Source: Phymorhynchus buccinoides (Eukaryota; Mollusca; Gastropoda; Neogastropoda; Raphitomidae). Taken from it: a DNA stretch of 64,000 nt. Position 1 is the first letter of the stretch. Every line of letters begins with the position of its first letter. Position numbers and translations under genes: made by a program. The notes beneath the pieces are model-generated. The model did not search any database and was not told where the DNA came from. It saw only the letters and a list, made by a program, of their open reading frames with translations. Shown in pieces: positions 22,801-34,232 of this stretch. The stretch covers positions 55,232,781 to 55,296,780 of the forward strand of contig CM065684.1 of the NCBI GenBank assembly GCA_017654935.2, given 5' to 3'.

Positions 22801-23357
22801 AAAGTCATGAACGAAACTTTCTAAAAACAATGATTCTGATGGACCACAATAAAAGCACAGTGATAATATAAAACTACATACATACAATGTGTGAACAACA
22901 GATAACATCATGTGTTTCTTGGTTGATGACATACACCGTTCTCACAAACACTTGTCAAACACTGCCAGGACAATTGATGCGCTCTATTTTTATCTTACAA
23001 ACACTATGGCAGGAGATCAGACGCATGTGAATCTCAAAATCCCGTTGCTAAGTTGTCTATTCCAGCAATGAAATGAAATTGGATGTGGCGATGAAAATGT
23101 AGAAGTGGCAATGGGAATGTTGGCCGAGTGTAACCAAAGAGAAAAGACCATCCTTCTAATTTTTACTGCTGAAAGAGGCAACTTGGCATGATGAGAATGT
23201 TTGGTAAGCCGAGTGTGACCATAGAGACAAGATATCACCACACCCTACTAAGTTTTAATCCTGGAAAAGACGACTTGGCAACAGAGTCTCAAGATTCATC
23301 CACATGTGTGCCCCAGCCATTAAGCCCCCATTGTCACTGCCCCCCGCCCTGCACGGC

Positions 23358-23532
23358 CTACTTGGCAGAGGCCAGCGGGTTCTTAAGCACCAGGATGACG
23401 GAGTCTCCTCTGAGGAACATCTTGGAGATGAAGCGGTCCTTGTTGACAGGCTTGGACTTCTTCTTGCCTTTGCCTGTCTTGGGCACCTCCGTCCACATCT
23501 CTTTGACGTTCTCCAGCACCATGTTGCAATGT
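23358..23532 (-). CDS. SNRPD2: SNRPD2 exon 3
   Basis: Acceptor GTTGCCCTCAG, then codons [34 protein letters not shown] and on to LKNPLASAK, stop TAG at 23358-23360. Contains the Sm2 motif. Confidence 0.96.
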
Positions 23533-26500
23533 CTGAGGGCAACAGGGGGAAAATGACAATCATTTAAAAAACAACAACAGCAGAATTCCATTAGTTTAAC
23601 TCAACGGTAAGCCATGTTGCACTGCAACTTGCAGTGCCTAAAGCCAAAGGCAACAGAAAGAACCATTATAAAATCCATTAATTTAAATCGGCAGTTTTAA
23701 CTATGTCGCAGTGTCTAAAGGCAACACACAGGGCTCCCAATCGTCTTGCAAAACAAGGGGTCCCAGGGACTCCCTTCACTTACAGTATAGAGGGTCCTAG
23801 AGGCGGGATAGGGGGTCCCAGTGGCATAGCGAAAGCTAAAAAGAATTTTTCTAGTGCATCCCTGGGACCCCCTACACATTCTTTTAGAGGGTACTTTAGA
23901 ATGTTAGTGCTTCATAGATCCCCAAATGGGGGTACCTGGGAGCCCTGAGTTTTAACTATATGTTGCAGTGTCTAAAGTCAACACAAACACTGAATGAAAA
24001 ATAAAACAAACAACAAAGCAATCCATTAATTTACAAAACACAGCATTCAGCCATGTTGGAGGCAACACAGAGAGCAATCATTTTTGAAAGAGAAAGCAAA
24101 CATTGGTCTTTGTGTTTGAGACATCCATCCATTCCTGCCAGTACACACACACGCACGCACACGCACACACAAGTACAAACTTTGACCCAAAAAAGTACCT
24201 GTCGAAAGCCTTGACTCTGGCTAACAGCTTCTTGTTGCGGCTTGGGTGTTGTTCTTCACACAGAGTAGCACACATACACACACACACACCTGTCAAAGGC
24301 CTTGACTCTGGCCAGCAGCTTCTTGTTGTTGCGGCAGTTGATGAGGACCTGGGTGTTGTTCTTCACAGACACACACCTGTCAAAGGCCTTGACTCTCGCC
24401 AGCAGCTTCTTGTTGTTGCGGCAGTTGATGAGGACCTGGGTGTTGTTCTTCACACAGACACACACACACCTGTCAAAGGCCTTGACTCTGGCCAGCAGCT
24501 TCTTGTTGTTGCGGCAGTTGATGAGGACCTGGGTATTGTTCTTCACACAGACACACACACACCTGTCAAAGGCCTTGACTCTGGCCAGCAGCTTCTTGTT
24601 GTAGCGGCAGTTGATGAGGACCTGGGTGTTGTTCTTCACCAACTGGGTCAGCACAACACACACATACATACACACATACACACAGAGTAACACACACCTG
24701 TCAAAGGCCTTGACTCTGGCCAGCAGCTTCTTGTTGTTGCGGCAGTTGATGAGGACCTGGGTGTTGTTCTTCACACACACACACACACACCTGTCAAAGG
24801 CCTTGACTCTGGCCAGCAGCTTCTTGTTGTTGCGGCAGTTGATGAGGACCTGGGTGTTGTTCTTCACCGACTGGGTCAGCACCGACAGGGGCCCAGTGTT
24901 GAACTCCTCCTGCTCACGCGCCTGCAGCTCCTCAGGCGTCATCTCGCTCATGGGCTTGCCCGATCCAGATCTGCTCACAAACAGTAAAATATGTTTTGTA
25001 GTCACTAATAATCGTCTAATGTCTCCTCCGGCGTAATCTCGCTCATGGCTTGCCCGATCCAGATCTGCTCACAAACAGTAAATTATTTATTGTATTGTAT
25101 TTGAAAACTGCAGATTTTGTTGTGAGACTTTATGGGGGGAAAGGAGATAGTAAAAGACATGGTAGGCAAAACAAACAAAAAAGATAAGAAAAAGGGGTGG
25201 GCACAGCTTGGTCGAGAACACCCCCGCCACATGAAGACTGGCCAATGGGGGCCAGATCCAGCGAGAGAGAGAGCTCAACGAATCAGTGTTGCTGCTGCAA
25301 GTCCTTCTTCTTCGCCTCAGGCAGCCAACTTTATCAGGTTGAAGATTCTGCTGCACTTTGGGGGATACTAGTAGGACTAAGTAAGAAGACAATCTTCAAA
25401 TCTTAAAACATTTCAGTCACGCTGTCTAAAAAGACTTAAGTAATAAGTGACTTGAGGTTGCGCAATGCTTCCTAAATTTTTTATATAAAAATGTTTTTTT
25501 AAAGAAAAGAAGAAAAATGATTTTTTTTAAAATTTACTCCTATCTGTGTGTGTGTGTTACTGTGTGTGTGTGTGTGTGCGTGTTTGTGCATAAATATTAA
25601 TGGACCATAGACCTTTGTTTCGCAGTATTCTGGCAAGACAAATCCAGCTACCATAGTGGTCCCTGGGGGCAAGTCCCGACCAGCACAGCTTCTGCCCTTT
25701 ATTTACCACTACTTTGATCTATAGATGGCCCCCTAACCCTATTTTGAATTTTAAAATGACATGTTGAACTCCCGGAGCAGGCTGTTGAGATGGGAACCTT
25801 GGACACCTTCGTGTCCAGGGTCTCCAAATCACAATAACTTACCCCACCCCCCATTTTGTTTCTTCTCCCAATGGCGCGGCATCACGTTGCCCAGGGCCCG
25901 ATTAGCGGGACCTGGCTGGCTGGGTCATTCTCTCGCTTGGCGCGGCATCACGTTAGGGGTCGATCAGCGGAACCTAGCTGGCTGGGCCAGGCTTTCTGTC
26001 TTCTTCTTCTACTGTCAACTCTCTTCTTCTCAGTAGTACCTCAGTGCGCATTTCCGTAGATTCACCTAAAGTAACAGCGACAGAATAGTCAACAGTGACT
26101 GTGGTCGCTTTATGGAAAGGAAAGGATACTGTGTCAGTGGTGCAGGACCAACAATAATCCATCAAGCGCCCCTTCCCCCCCCCCCCCCCCCCCTTCAGCT
26201 TCCCCTCCACCCTCTGTCCCTTCAATATTAGTTAAGCAGGCATGTCCTCAGTAAAGTCTAAAGAACAGACCGGTCCCCCATTTGTCAGTCTTTTTTTCTC
26301 TCCAAAGGAGCCAGAATGGTCAACATACTGACCGTGGCTGTAGGCCCTGAAGAGAAGAAGAAGAAAGGAAGGAAGAACTCTCTCTTGAAAGTTGAATGAT
26401 ACTATTACTAAAGTAATCTAAAAAAAATAAAAAATCCCCAAAGAAGGAGCCTCAGCTGCCGGGAGAGAATTACACACAGGAATGGTCCTAGGGAAAAAAA

Positions 26501-28028
26501 TGTACTTGAGTGTGTTTGTCCTCAGTCTAGTTATCTACCTTGATCATCATGAGGGTCATATCAGGCTGATGTGACCCTCAACCCCAACTTGACAGTTTTT
26601 TTTACTTTACTAAGCCGTAAGCGTATGCGCAGAGCCCTCCTTATCTATTAGTACCATCAGAATCTTCGACACGACGAAGGCGGATGGATATAAGCCTATA
26701 GTGCCAAATTGCTATGCTATAAAAAAAAAATGTTCAAGGAAGAAGAAGAAAAAAATAAAAATAATAAAAACTTAAATAAAGAGGTGTTCATAAATCTTTA
26801 CAAATGTTTAATACGGCCTCATCTTGAGTATGGAAACATAATTTGGAATCCCTTTCTTAAACGACAGTCCAGTGCAATTGAGAGGGTAGAGGAGAGCAAC
26901 CAAACTGATAAAATCCATTAAAAAAAATGGAATATGACAGGCTACGTAAATTAGATTTGCCATCTTTGAAATACAGAAGACTAAGGCCAGTAAGGGGAGA
27001 TTTAATAAATGCTTACAAGATTTTTCAAGGCACTGACAATACTAACAAAGGCTTGTTTCACTTGTCTAACGAAATAAGAACCCGTAATAGCGAACTTAAA
27101 ATCCTAACCAGGTACAGCAGAACTAACATTAGAAAAAACTTTTTTTCTAACAGTCACCCAATATTGGAACAACCTCCCTGCACATACTAAACTGACCTCA
27201 GATACTAACAAATTCAAAAAGCTCCTAAACAGTGATCCAAAAATGGCCCTGTTATTATAGTGTTAAACTTAAAGTACGTTCATGATTAGTGCATCAATAT
27301 GGATGCGAAAAACCGCCACAGCAATTGCCAAACTCTAAGTTAGAGTCTAACCAAAAGGAAAGACGCATTGAGAGGCTGCGAGGCCTGGTCGTCCTAATAC
27401 CTGACCTGACCTGACCAAGCGTGATGTACTCCTCAAATTTTTGGGAAGATTATTGCTTCCATACTAACATAAGTATTCACTAATTCAGTAATTAATTAGT
27501 ATGCAGATCAGTTTGCTTGTTTTCACTGTATCAGTGTATGTTAACTTGTACTCTTTAAAAAAAAAAAAAAAAAATATATAGTTTTAAATTGCGTTTCCTT
27601 ATAAACTAAAAGGAAATAGTAGGCTAAAGGCTATTTAAAAGCCTATATGCCGTATATGATATGATAAATTTAGAGGAACTTTATTGGGATTCAATTTCAA
27701 ATCAATACACAAAAGCCTATTAGTATAGCCTATTAGTTCACGGGTAAAAAAAAAATCTGATATTACTTGAAACGATATCTAGAGGGCAAAAGGCTTCAAA
27801 AATAAGCCTATAGACTATAGAGTATACTCTGTATAGTGCCAAATTGCTATGCTATGCTAAGAGTAAGACAAGCTTCTTCAGTCTAGTTCAGACTTCTCTT
27901 CAGGCCCACGAAAAGTGCACGTTATCCATCAACTGAGAGAACTTCAATGGCACCAAACATAACTTTGAGGCAATGTCAAACAATACAGACATGTACACAA
28001 CAAAGTAAGAACGAAGTACTCACGCCAT
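23358..28028 (-). CDS. SNRPD2: Small nuclear ribonucleoprotein Sm D2
   Basis: SmD2 is a core subunit of the heptameric Sm ring on spliceosomal U1, U2, U4 and U5 snRNAs. Coding exons are 28024-28028, 24791-24970 and 23358-23532, joining to 119 residues (human has 118). Exon 1 gives only ATG GC before donor GTGAGT; exon 2 continues A TCT..., giving [17 protein letters not shown]. Exon 2 holds the N-terminal helix and Sm1 motif ([37 protein letters not shown]); exon 3 holds the lysine-rich loop and Sm2 ([20 protein letters not shown]). Phases agree at both junctions. Identity to animal SmD2 is very high, so it should be functional. Both introns carry duplicated splice-site segments, and intron 1 (about 3 kb) holds a LINE fragment and simple repeats. 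Confidence 0.95.
23590..24065. repeat. Degenerate repeats resembling the exon 3 acceptor
   Basis: The plus-strand motif TATGTYGCAGTGTCTAAAGG-CAACA recurs near 23610, 23702 and 23950, with a shortened form at 24051, interleaved with AATCCATTAATTTA. It matches the exon 3/intron boundary (CATGTTGCAATGT|CTGAGGGCAACAG). The hAT-like MITE at 23729 is inserted in the array. Confidence 0.65.
23729..23947. mobile_element. hAT-like MITE, copy 2
   Basis: Same ends (CAGGGCTCCCA / GGGAGCCCTG) and body as 16522-16738. It sits within SNRPD2 intron 2 repeats. Confidence 0.82.
24199..24860 (-). repeat. Tandem array of the SNRPD2 exon 2 3' half and donor
   Basis: Seven copies of the last ~80 bases of exon 2, each followed by a GT-rich spacer. 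Copy ends (last exon base) are at 24791 (the true donor), 24698, 24563, 24470, 24377, 24290 and 24199, spaced 93, 135, 93, 93, 87 and 91 bases. The first five spacings are multiples of three and the SmD2 frame stays open through six copies ([10 protein letters not shown]...[11 protein letters not shown]). Each ends in GACAG|GT. The seventh is truncated and out of frame. Confidence 0.93.
24791..24970 (-). CDS. SNRPD2: SNRPD2 exon 2
   Basis: Acceptor ACTGTTTGTGAGCAG at 24971 and donor GACAG|GTGTGTG at 24790. It carries 59 full codons with the Sm1 motif. The frame enters with one base and leaves with two. Confidence 0.95.
25021..25083 (-). repeat. Partial duplicate of SNRPD2 exon 2 acceptor
   Basis: Repeats the exon 2 start and upstream acceptor (minus strand CTGTTTGTGAGCAGATCTGG). 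It lacks one G in the GCAAGCC region, so it is frameshifted, and stops after about 50 bases. Confidence 0.85.
25872..25990. repeat. Two-copy ~55-bp tandem duplication
   Basis: TGGCGCGGCATCACGTT...CCTGGCTGGCTGGG occurs twice in SNRPD2 intron 1. Confidence 0.7.
26176..26192. repeat. Poly-C run
   Basis: Homopolymer of about 17 C. Confidence 0.9.
26720..27416 (+). mobile_element. CR1/jockey-like LINE, 3' end, decayed
   Basis: Frames encode reverse-transcriptase C-terminal sequence ([51 protein letters not shown]). The ORF is broken by frameshifts near 26920 and 27160. The 3' end is a short (CTGAC)n tail at 27400-27416. It lies in SNRPD2 intron 1, antisense to the gene. Confidence 0.85.
27640..27860. 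mobile_element. LINE 3' tail fragments
   Basis: Contains TCTAGAGGGCAAAAGGCTTC followed by GTGCCAAATTGCTATGCTAT, also seen at 61319-61382. A similar AGAGGGCAAAAGGCTT block ends the LINEs at 60430 and 63205. Confidence 0.6.
28024..28028 (-). CDS. SNRPD2: SNRPD2 exon 1, coding part
   Basis: The minus strand reads GACGCAATGGC|GTGAGTACTT. ATG GC plus the A of exon 2 gives Met-Ala with correct phase, and a strong donor follows. Another donor-like AAAG|GTAAGG lies upstream at about 28150 and could end a non-coding 5' exon. Confidence 0.8.
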
Positions 28029-28207
28029 TGCGTCTGAATTAGAAGAACTTTGTAACAGTTAAAATAAAATCGTAGGTTCTGTGTCAACGCGGGGGTATGG
28101 TTTACCGGCGGAAACGGAAATGAGGTTTTCTTTGTTTGAAGAGTGTCCTTACCTTTGAAGCAGACGACTAGAGAGTTCACCAAAGACAAGTTTGAGATAA
28201 AATAATA

Positions 28208-28257
28208 TTGATGCTTGATTGTAAGTGCAATTTGATGCTTGATTGTAAGTGCAATAT
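28208..28257 (+). repeat. Duplicated ~24-bp segment with donor-like GTAAGT
   Basis: TTGATGCTTGATTGTAAGTG occurs twice in tandem. Each copy has GATT|GTAAGT, possibly the end of a non-coding FKBP2 5' exon; that use is inference. Confidence 0.5.
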
Positions 28258-28351
28258 TATGAGAAGCGGATCGATTAGAAGTTTTTCGTCTTTCTGTTAA
28301 GTAAGAGCATAATAAAATCTTACAACTTTATTATGAAACCAGAGCATTGAT

Positions 28352-28358
<7 letters not shown>

Positions 28359-28382
<24 letters not shown>

Positions 28383-28383
28383 G
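28359..28383. repeat. Poly-G run
   Basis: Homopolymer of more than 20 G, preceded by T10. Confidence 0.9.
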
Positions 28384-28539
28384 CAGAAACAACACGTCAG
28401 GCTCAGCACAGTAACACTGTCAGCAGTCACTGAGCAGTGATGACTGATAGTGAAAACATTTATTCAAACTTATTGACTAAAAATATGTGGGGGTTTTCCA
28501 TTCAAAAGGGAAAGTACAGGGTGAACCCAATTTACAACT

Positions 28540-28661
<122 letters not shown>

Positions 28662-28837
28662 GATCAGATCAGATCAGAAAGTAGGGACAAGGTTGAATAG
28701 CCGTTAGGCTTTTAAAGTCCCATCGTTTTGTGCAATTGTAATGTAAAATCATTCAATGTCTATCGATTACTCAGGGTTTTTTATGATTGAAAATCAATCG
28801 TCATAGTCATATAATAACACTTTATAATTTCCCCACT

Positions 28838-29470
28838 TGTCAGGTCAGGTCAGGTCAGGTAGTTAGGACATTAGGCCTTGTGGCCTCTTCACTGTCCTGT
28901 CATTTTTGTTTGAACTTTTGCACAGCTGAGAGGTTTTTGTATTTTGTTTTCGGCAAATCTGCCTTTTAGTCATGCTCGTATTGTAGATTTGATATGTTGG
29001 TGTATCCACCAAGGAGGTTTTTGAATTGTGTTAGATTCTGTGCTCGTTTAATATGTGCAGGAAGAGTATTCCAAAACTTTGTTACTCTGTTAGAAAATAA
29101 TTTTTTTCTAATATTAGTTCGGCTATCCTGGGTTAGTATTTTTAAATCACTGTTACGGGTTCTTGAGTCAGTTGTTAGCTGGAACAAAAATTTATTAGTA
29201 TTGATATCACTGTGAAAAATTTTGTATGTATTTATCAGATCCCCACGAATTCTTCTGTATTTCAGAGATGGTAATTTCAACTTTCTTAGTCTGTGTTCGT
29301 AATCAAGGTGACTAACGCCTTTAATCAATTTTGTTGCTCGTCTTTGGACCCTTTCTAATGCTGCTGATTGCCTTTTTAAAAACTAATAGATTTTTGAAAG
29401 AGTTAGTATTTAGTACACTTTTCATATTAGTAGGTAATTTGTTCCATAGGGGTGCCACTACGCTTAGTAA
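28838..29470 (-). mobile_element. CR1/jockey-like LINE ends, two copies in tandem
   Basis: Minus strand. 28970-29330 encodes [20 protein letters not shown], then KLFSNRVTKFWNTLPAHIKR and FKNLL; 29380-29470 encodes the tail of a second copy (APLWNKLPTNMKS...NSFKNLL). The first ends at a (GGTCA)n tail at 28840-28860. Same family as 26720-27416, opposite strand. Confidence 0.82.
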
Positions 29471-29565
29471 AGTAAAGTCAGGGTAGAGGGTCACGTCAGG
29501 GTCGATTGATGTCACATGCATACACACACTGTCATTAGTTGTCATTCTTTTCTTTCTTTTTTCAG

Positions 29566-29880
29566 AAGGCAAAGTTAATTTTGAGTACATACACACAATG
29601 AATCTGCTGGCTGTGGTGTGCTGTGTCTTACCCCTGTTCTTGTTGCACGGAGTGGAGGCTGCAGAGAAGAAACTGCAGATTGGCATCAAGAAACGAGTCG
29701 ACCCGGACAAGTGCACCATCAAGTCACGCAAGGGAGACACACTTCACATGCATTACACGGTAAAATTGAGGGAGATGTTTGTGTGTGTGAGGAAGGTGGA
29801 GATGCTCGCAATTATTTCAGTGAACAGGCTCAAGTAAATAAATGTATTTGTAAAACACTGTGATGTTCACATGCATAGCA

Positions 29881-29916
<36 letters not shown>

Positions 29917-32900
29917 GGAATAATTTTCACATGTATTACATTATGAAAAAAAAACGGGGGTGATATATTCACATTATTTCATTGGAAAATGGGGGTGATG
30001 TTCACATGCTAAACATAAGAAAAGAGGGTTGGTGTTCACATTTGCATGCATATAGCATGATAAAACAAAAAGATGTTCGCATGTATAACATGGGAAAACT
30101 GATGCTCTGTTCACATAAATGGTATAACATCCTGGGAGAACAGAAGTGTAACATGATTTTTAAAAATAAAAGCTGATATTGTCATAAACATGGGAAAACA
30201 GGGCTGATGTTGACAATCTATAACCAAATTAACTCTTCTCCTTCTAGTGCCATGTATTTTTATATATATGTTCTTGGTTGTCCGTTGCATCTGAACTTTT
30301 TTTTCAAGTGTGCATGCGTTGCTTTAAAACAGAAAAATAACAGAGTAAGCTCTGTAAAATAGACAAACACATGGCAGGGTACTTGGCAGTGAATGTCTTT
30401 GCGTTTGGTGGGAGTGTAGAGATGTACTGGATGAATGTATTAGCCCATGGTGCTAGAACTGTAGAAGAGCTAACCCTTTCACTGCCAGCCATTTTCAGCC
30501 AAACAATACCATTAAGCTTACCTGGGTAAAGAAAAAACAATATCTGCAAATATGCGAATTCCTCTGTGACATATATCATTAGGCCTATCGTTACCTCCCA
30601 AACTGAAGAAAATAGGATCTTCAGATAACAGGCCTTGACTTAATGCCTTTAAGTGACATGGGTGTTAAACCATTGTGCATAAATGCGACATTGGCGGTGA
30701 AAGGGTTAAAGGGGATGTAATGGTGTGTTGCAGGGCAAGCTTGAGGACGGCACCAGCCCATGGTGCTGGAAGAGTTAAAGGGGATGTAGTGGTGTGTTGC
30801 AGGGCAAGCTTGAGGACGGCACCAGCCCATGGTGCTGGAAGAGTTAAAGGGGATGTAGTGGTGTGTTGCAGGGCAAGCTTGAGGACGGCACCAGCCCATG
30901 GTGCTGGAAGAGTTAAAGGGGATGTAGTGGTGTGTTGCAGGGCAAGCTTGAGGACGGCACCAGCCCATGGTGCTGGAAGAGTTAAAGGGGATGTAGTGGT
31001 GTGTTGCAGGGCAAGCTTGAGGACGGCACCAGCCCATGGTGCTGGAAGAGTTAAAGGGGATGTAGTGGTGTGTTGCAGGGCAAGCTTGGGGACGGCACCA
31101 GCCCATGGTGCTGGAAGAGTTAAAGGGGATGTAGTGGTGTGTTGCAGGGCAAGCTTGAGGACAGCACCAGCCCATGGTGCTAGAAGAGTTAAAGGGGATG
31201 TAGTGGTGTGTTGCAGGGCAAGCTTGAGGACTGCACCAGCCCATGGTGCTGGAAGAGTTAAAGGGGATGTAGTGGTGTGTTGAAGGGCAAGCTTGAGGAC
31301 GGCACCAGCCCATGGTGCTGGAAGAGTTAAAGGGGATGTAGTGGTGTGTTGCAGGGCAAGCTTGAGGACGGCACCAGCCCATGGTGCTGGAAGAGTTAAA
31401 GGGGATGTAGTGGTGTGTTGCAGGGCAAGCTTGAGGACAGCACCAGCCCATGGTGCTAGAAGAGTTAAAGGGGATGTAGTGGTGTGTTGCAGGGCAAGCT
31501 TGAGGACTGCACCAGCCCATGGTGCTGGAAGAGTTAAAGGGGATGTAGTGGTGTGTTGAAGGGCAAGCTTGAGGACGGCACCAGCCCATGGTGCTGGAAG
31601 AGTTAAAGGGGATGTAGTGGTGTGTTGCAGGGCAAGCTTGAGGACGGCACCAGCCCATGGTGCTGGAAGAGTTAAAGGGGATGTAGTGGTGTGTTGCAGT
31701 GCAAGCTTGAGGACGGCACCAGCCCAAGCCCATGGTGCTGGAAGAGTTAAAGGGGATGTAGTGGTGTGTTGCAGGGCAAGCTTGAGGACGGCACCAGCCC
31801 ATGGTGCTGGAAGAGTTAAAGGGGATGTAGTGGTGTGTTGCAGGGCAAGCTTGGGGACGGCACCAGCCCATGGTGCTGGAAGAGTTAAAGGGGATGTAGT
31901 GGTGTGTTGCAGGGCAAGCTTGGGGATGGCACCAGCCCATGGTGCTGGAAGAGTTAAAGGGGATGTAGTGGTGTGTTGCAGGGCAAGCTTGGGGACGGCA
32001 CCAGCCCATGGTGCTGGAAGAGTTAAAGGGGATGTAGTGGTGTGTTGAAGGGCAAGCTTGAGGACGGCACCAGCCCATGGTGCTGGAAGAGTTAAAGGGG
32101 ATGTAGTGGTGTGTTGCAGGGCAAGCTTGAGGACGGCAGCAAGTTTGACAGCAGTGTGGACCGCGGTCAGCCCTTCGTCTTCACCCTGGGGGCTGGACAG
32201 GTCATCAAGGGCTGGGACCAAGGACTGCTGGGGTATTGGAAATCGCAGAGCTTCTTCTTCTTCGATCGCTCAGACAGTTTCCTGTCAATTACGAGTGCAG
32301 ATGCGTTATGCTGCCGTTGTGCGCCTAACTAAGAAATAGTTAAGCCCAGCAAGTCCGACTTCGGCTGGAGGAAATCGTTTTGAAAGTGTTTCTTGAAAAA
32401 AGGCAGGAGAATGGACCAGTAAGGCAGAAATATTGTAGATGACAGTAAGCAAAGGGAAAAGGCAGTCAAAGAGAGTGACAGATTAGAGGAAGTTACAAGC
32501 ACAGAACTTCCAGAAGGTGGGGGAACTATTTATGCAAAAGACCCCCCCCCCTCCCCCCCCCCCCCCGGTGTCCCCTGGATCTCTGAGCTTAATTTGCATC
32601 ACTTATCGTCATGCTTGTACATAATTGCCTAATGTTCACTCTGAAAACATAAGTAGAAATGAAACCCAAATGATAGAAATGTAAAAATGGCGGGTAGAGA
32701 AAAAGGTACCCATGAGAGGAAGGCTTCAACATTTCGTGCTTTTCACCATTTTTACATTGCTATTTTCCAAAAGGCACTGCAGTCAATTTTTCATATTCCG
32801 AAAGATAGAAGCAAATTACAAAACGATACACAATCACAACGTTGCTGTGGTACTGCCAATCTCTTCGCTCAACCTACTTTACTTATTGTCACACTTATAC

Positions 32901-33879
32901 TATGGCGTAATTGCCTGTTTCAGACTAACATAAGTTTGTGATAATTGTTGCAAAAAAATTCTGTAGAATGGGTTTTCGCATATTGTCGAAAGTTTGGACA
33001 AAATTTATGATCCATTATTATTGCCGACAATTTTTTGGGAACATTATTGAAGCTTTGGTATTAGTGACACTATGGTTGTTTTTTTCATATTTTTCAAAAC
33101 TGAAAAAACAAAGTCAGGTGACTAATCTATCCATCCATACTTTATGAATTTCTTCTTTGAACTATAAACTGTGTTTATACTGTATTAGTTTATCACACAT
33201 CATTCCCTGTGTAAGTGTGACCGCTCTCCCCATAAAAAGTATTGTCGCCAAATCAGCACCATCTTTTATTTACTACTCACAGTTCTTGAGAAAGGAGAGA
33301 GGGAGGGAGCGAGAGGTTATGGTGGTCAAGAGAGATAACTTGTGCCTGTGCGCTGATTTTTATAAGTAATGGATTACTTCCCCTGAACTGTTGATCACTT
33401 CACTCCTCGATCATTCTCTGAACCTTATTTTTCTGCCTTTTATTTTGTTGTTGTTATTTCTCTGAAATACATTTATTTTCAAGTTTGTGCGGCATAGTGA
33501 TACAGTGGAACCTCCCTTATAAGACTTTCAAAAATCATCCAAAATGAGATCTATTGGTTATAAGGGAGGGGTCTTATAAGAGAGGTAATTGTAATACTTA
33601 CTAAGAAGGGCAATGTCTCAGGGAATTAGGTCTTATGTGGGAGGGAGTCTTATAATGGGAGGTCTTATAAGGGAGGTTCCACTGTAGTCATAGCCCCAGT
33701 AACTGTAAAGAATTGACTGTGTTAAAAACCAATACAGTTAAACCTCTGCAGGGCTTCTGATCTTTTCCCCTCTTAAGGGGTACGCTCACCCCTGTTTAGA
33801 ATTTTAACGGGTATTTTCACCCCCAGTTGCAAATTTTAAGGGGTAAAGGCAAAAACATGGGAGAAGCTCCATTCCCTGC

Positions 33880-33921
<42 letters not shown>

Positions 33922-34011
33922 ACCCCCATACACACCCCACACACCCACACACACATGTAAACTCAAACACTTGCACTCACACACACACACACACTCACAC
34001 ACACACACACA

Positions 34012-34066
<55 letters not shown>

Positions 34067-34069
34067 TCA

Positions 34070-34113
<44 letters not shown>

Positions 34114-34160
34114 CATTGAAATTCACACACACTCACATACACACACACACACACACATAC

Positions 34161-34232
<72 letters not shown>

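Noticed and set aside
30621..32221. Two very long minus-strand frames (485 and 518 codons) made of 23-residue repeats
   Set aside because: They are the antisense of the 69-base FKBP2 array. The unit is 23 codons without stops in those frames, so length carries no coding evidence.
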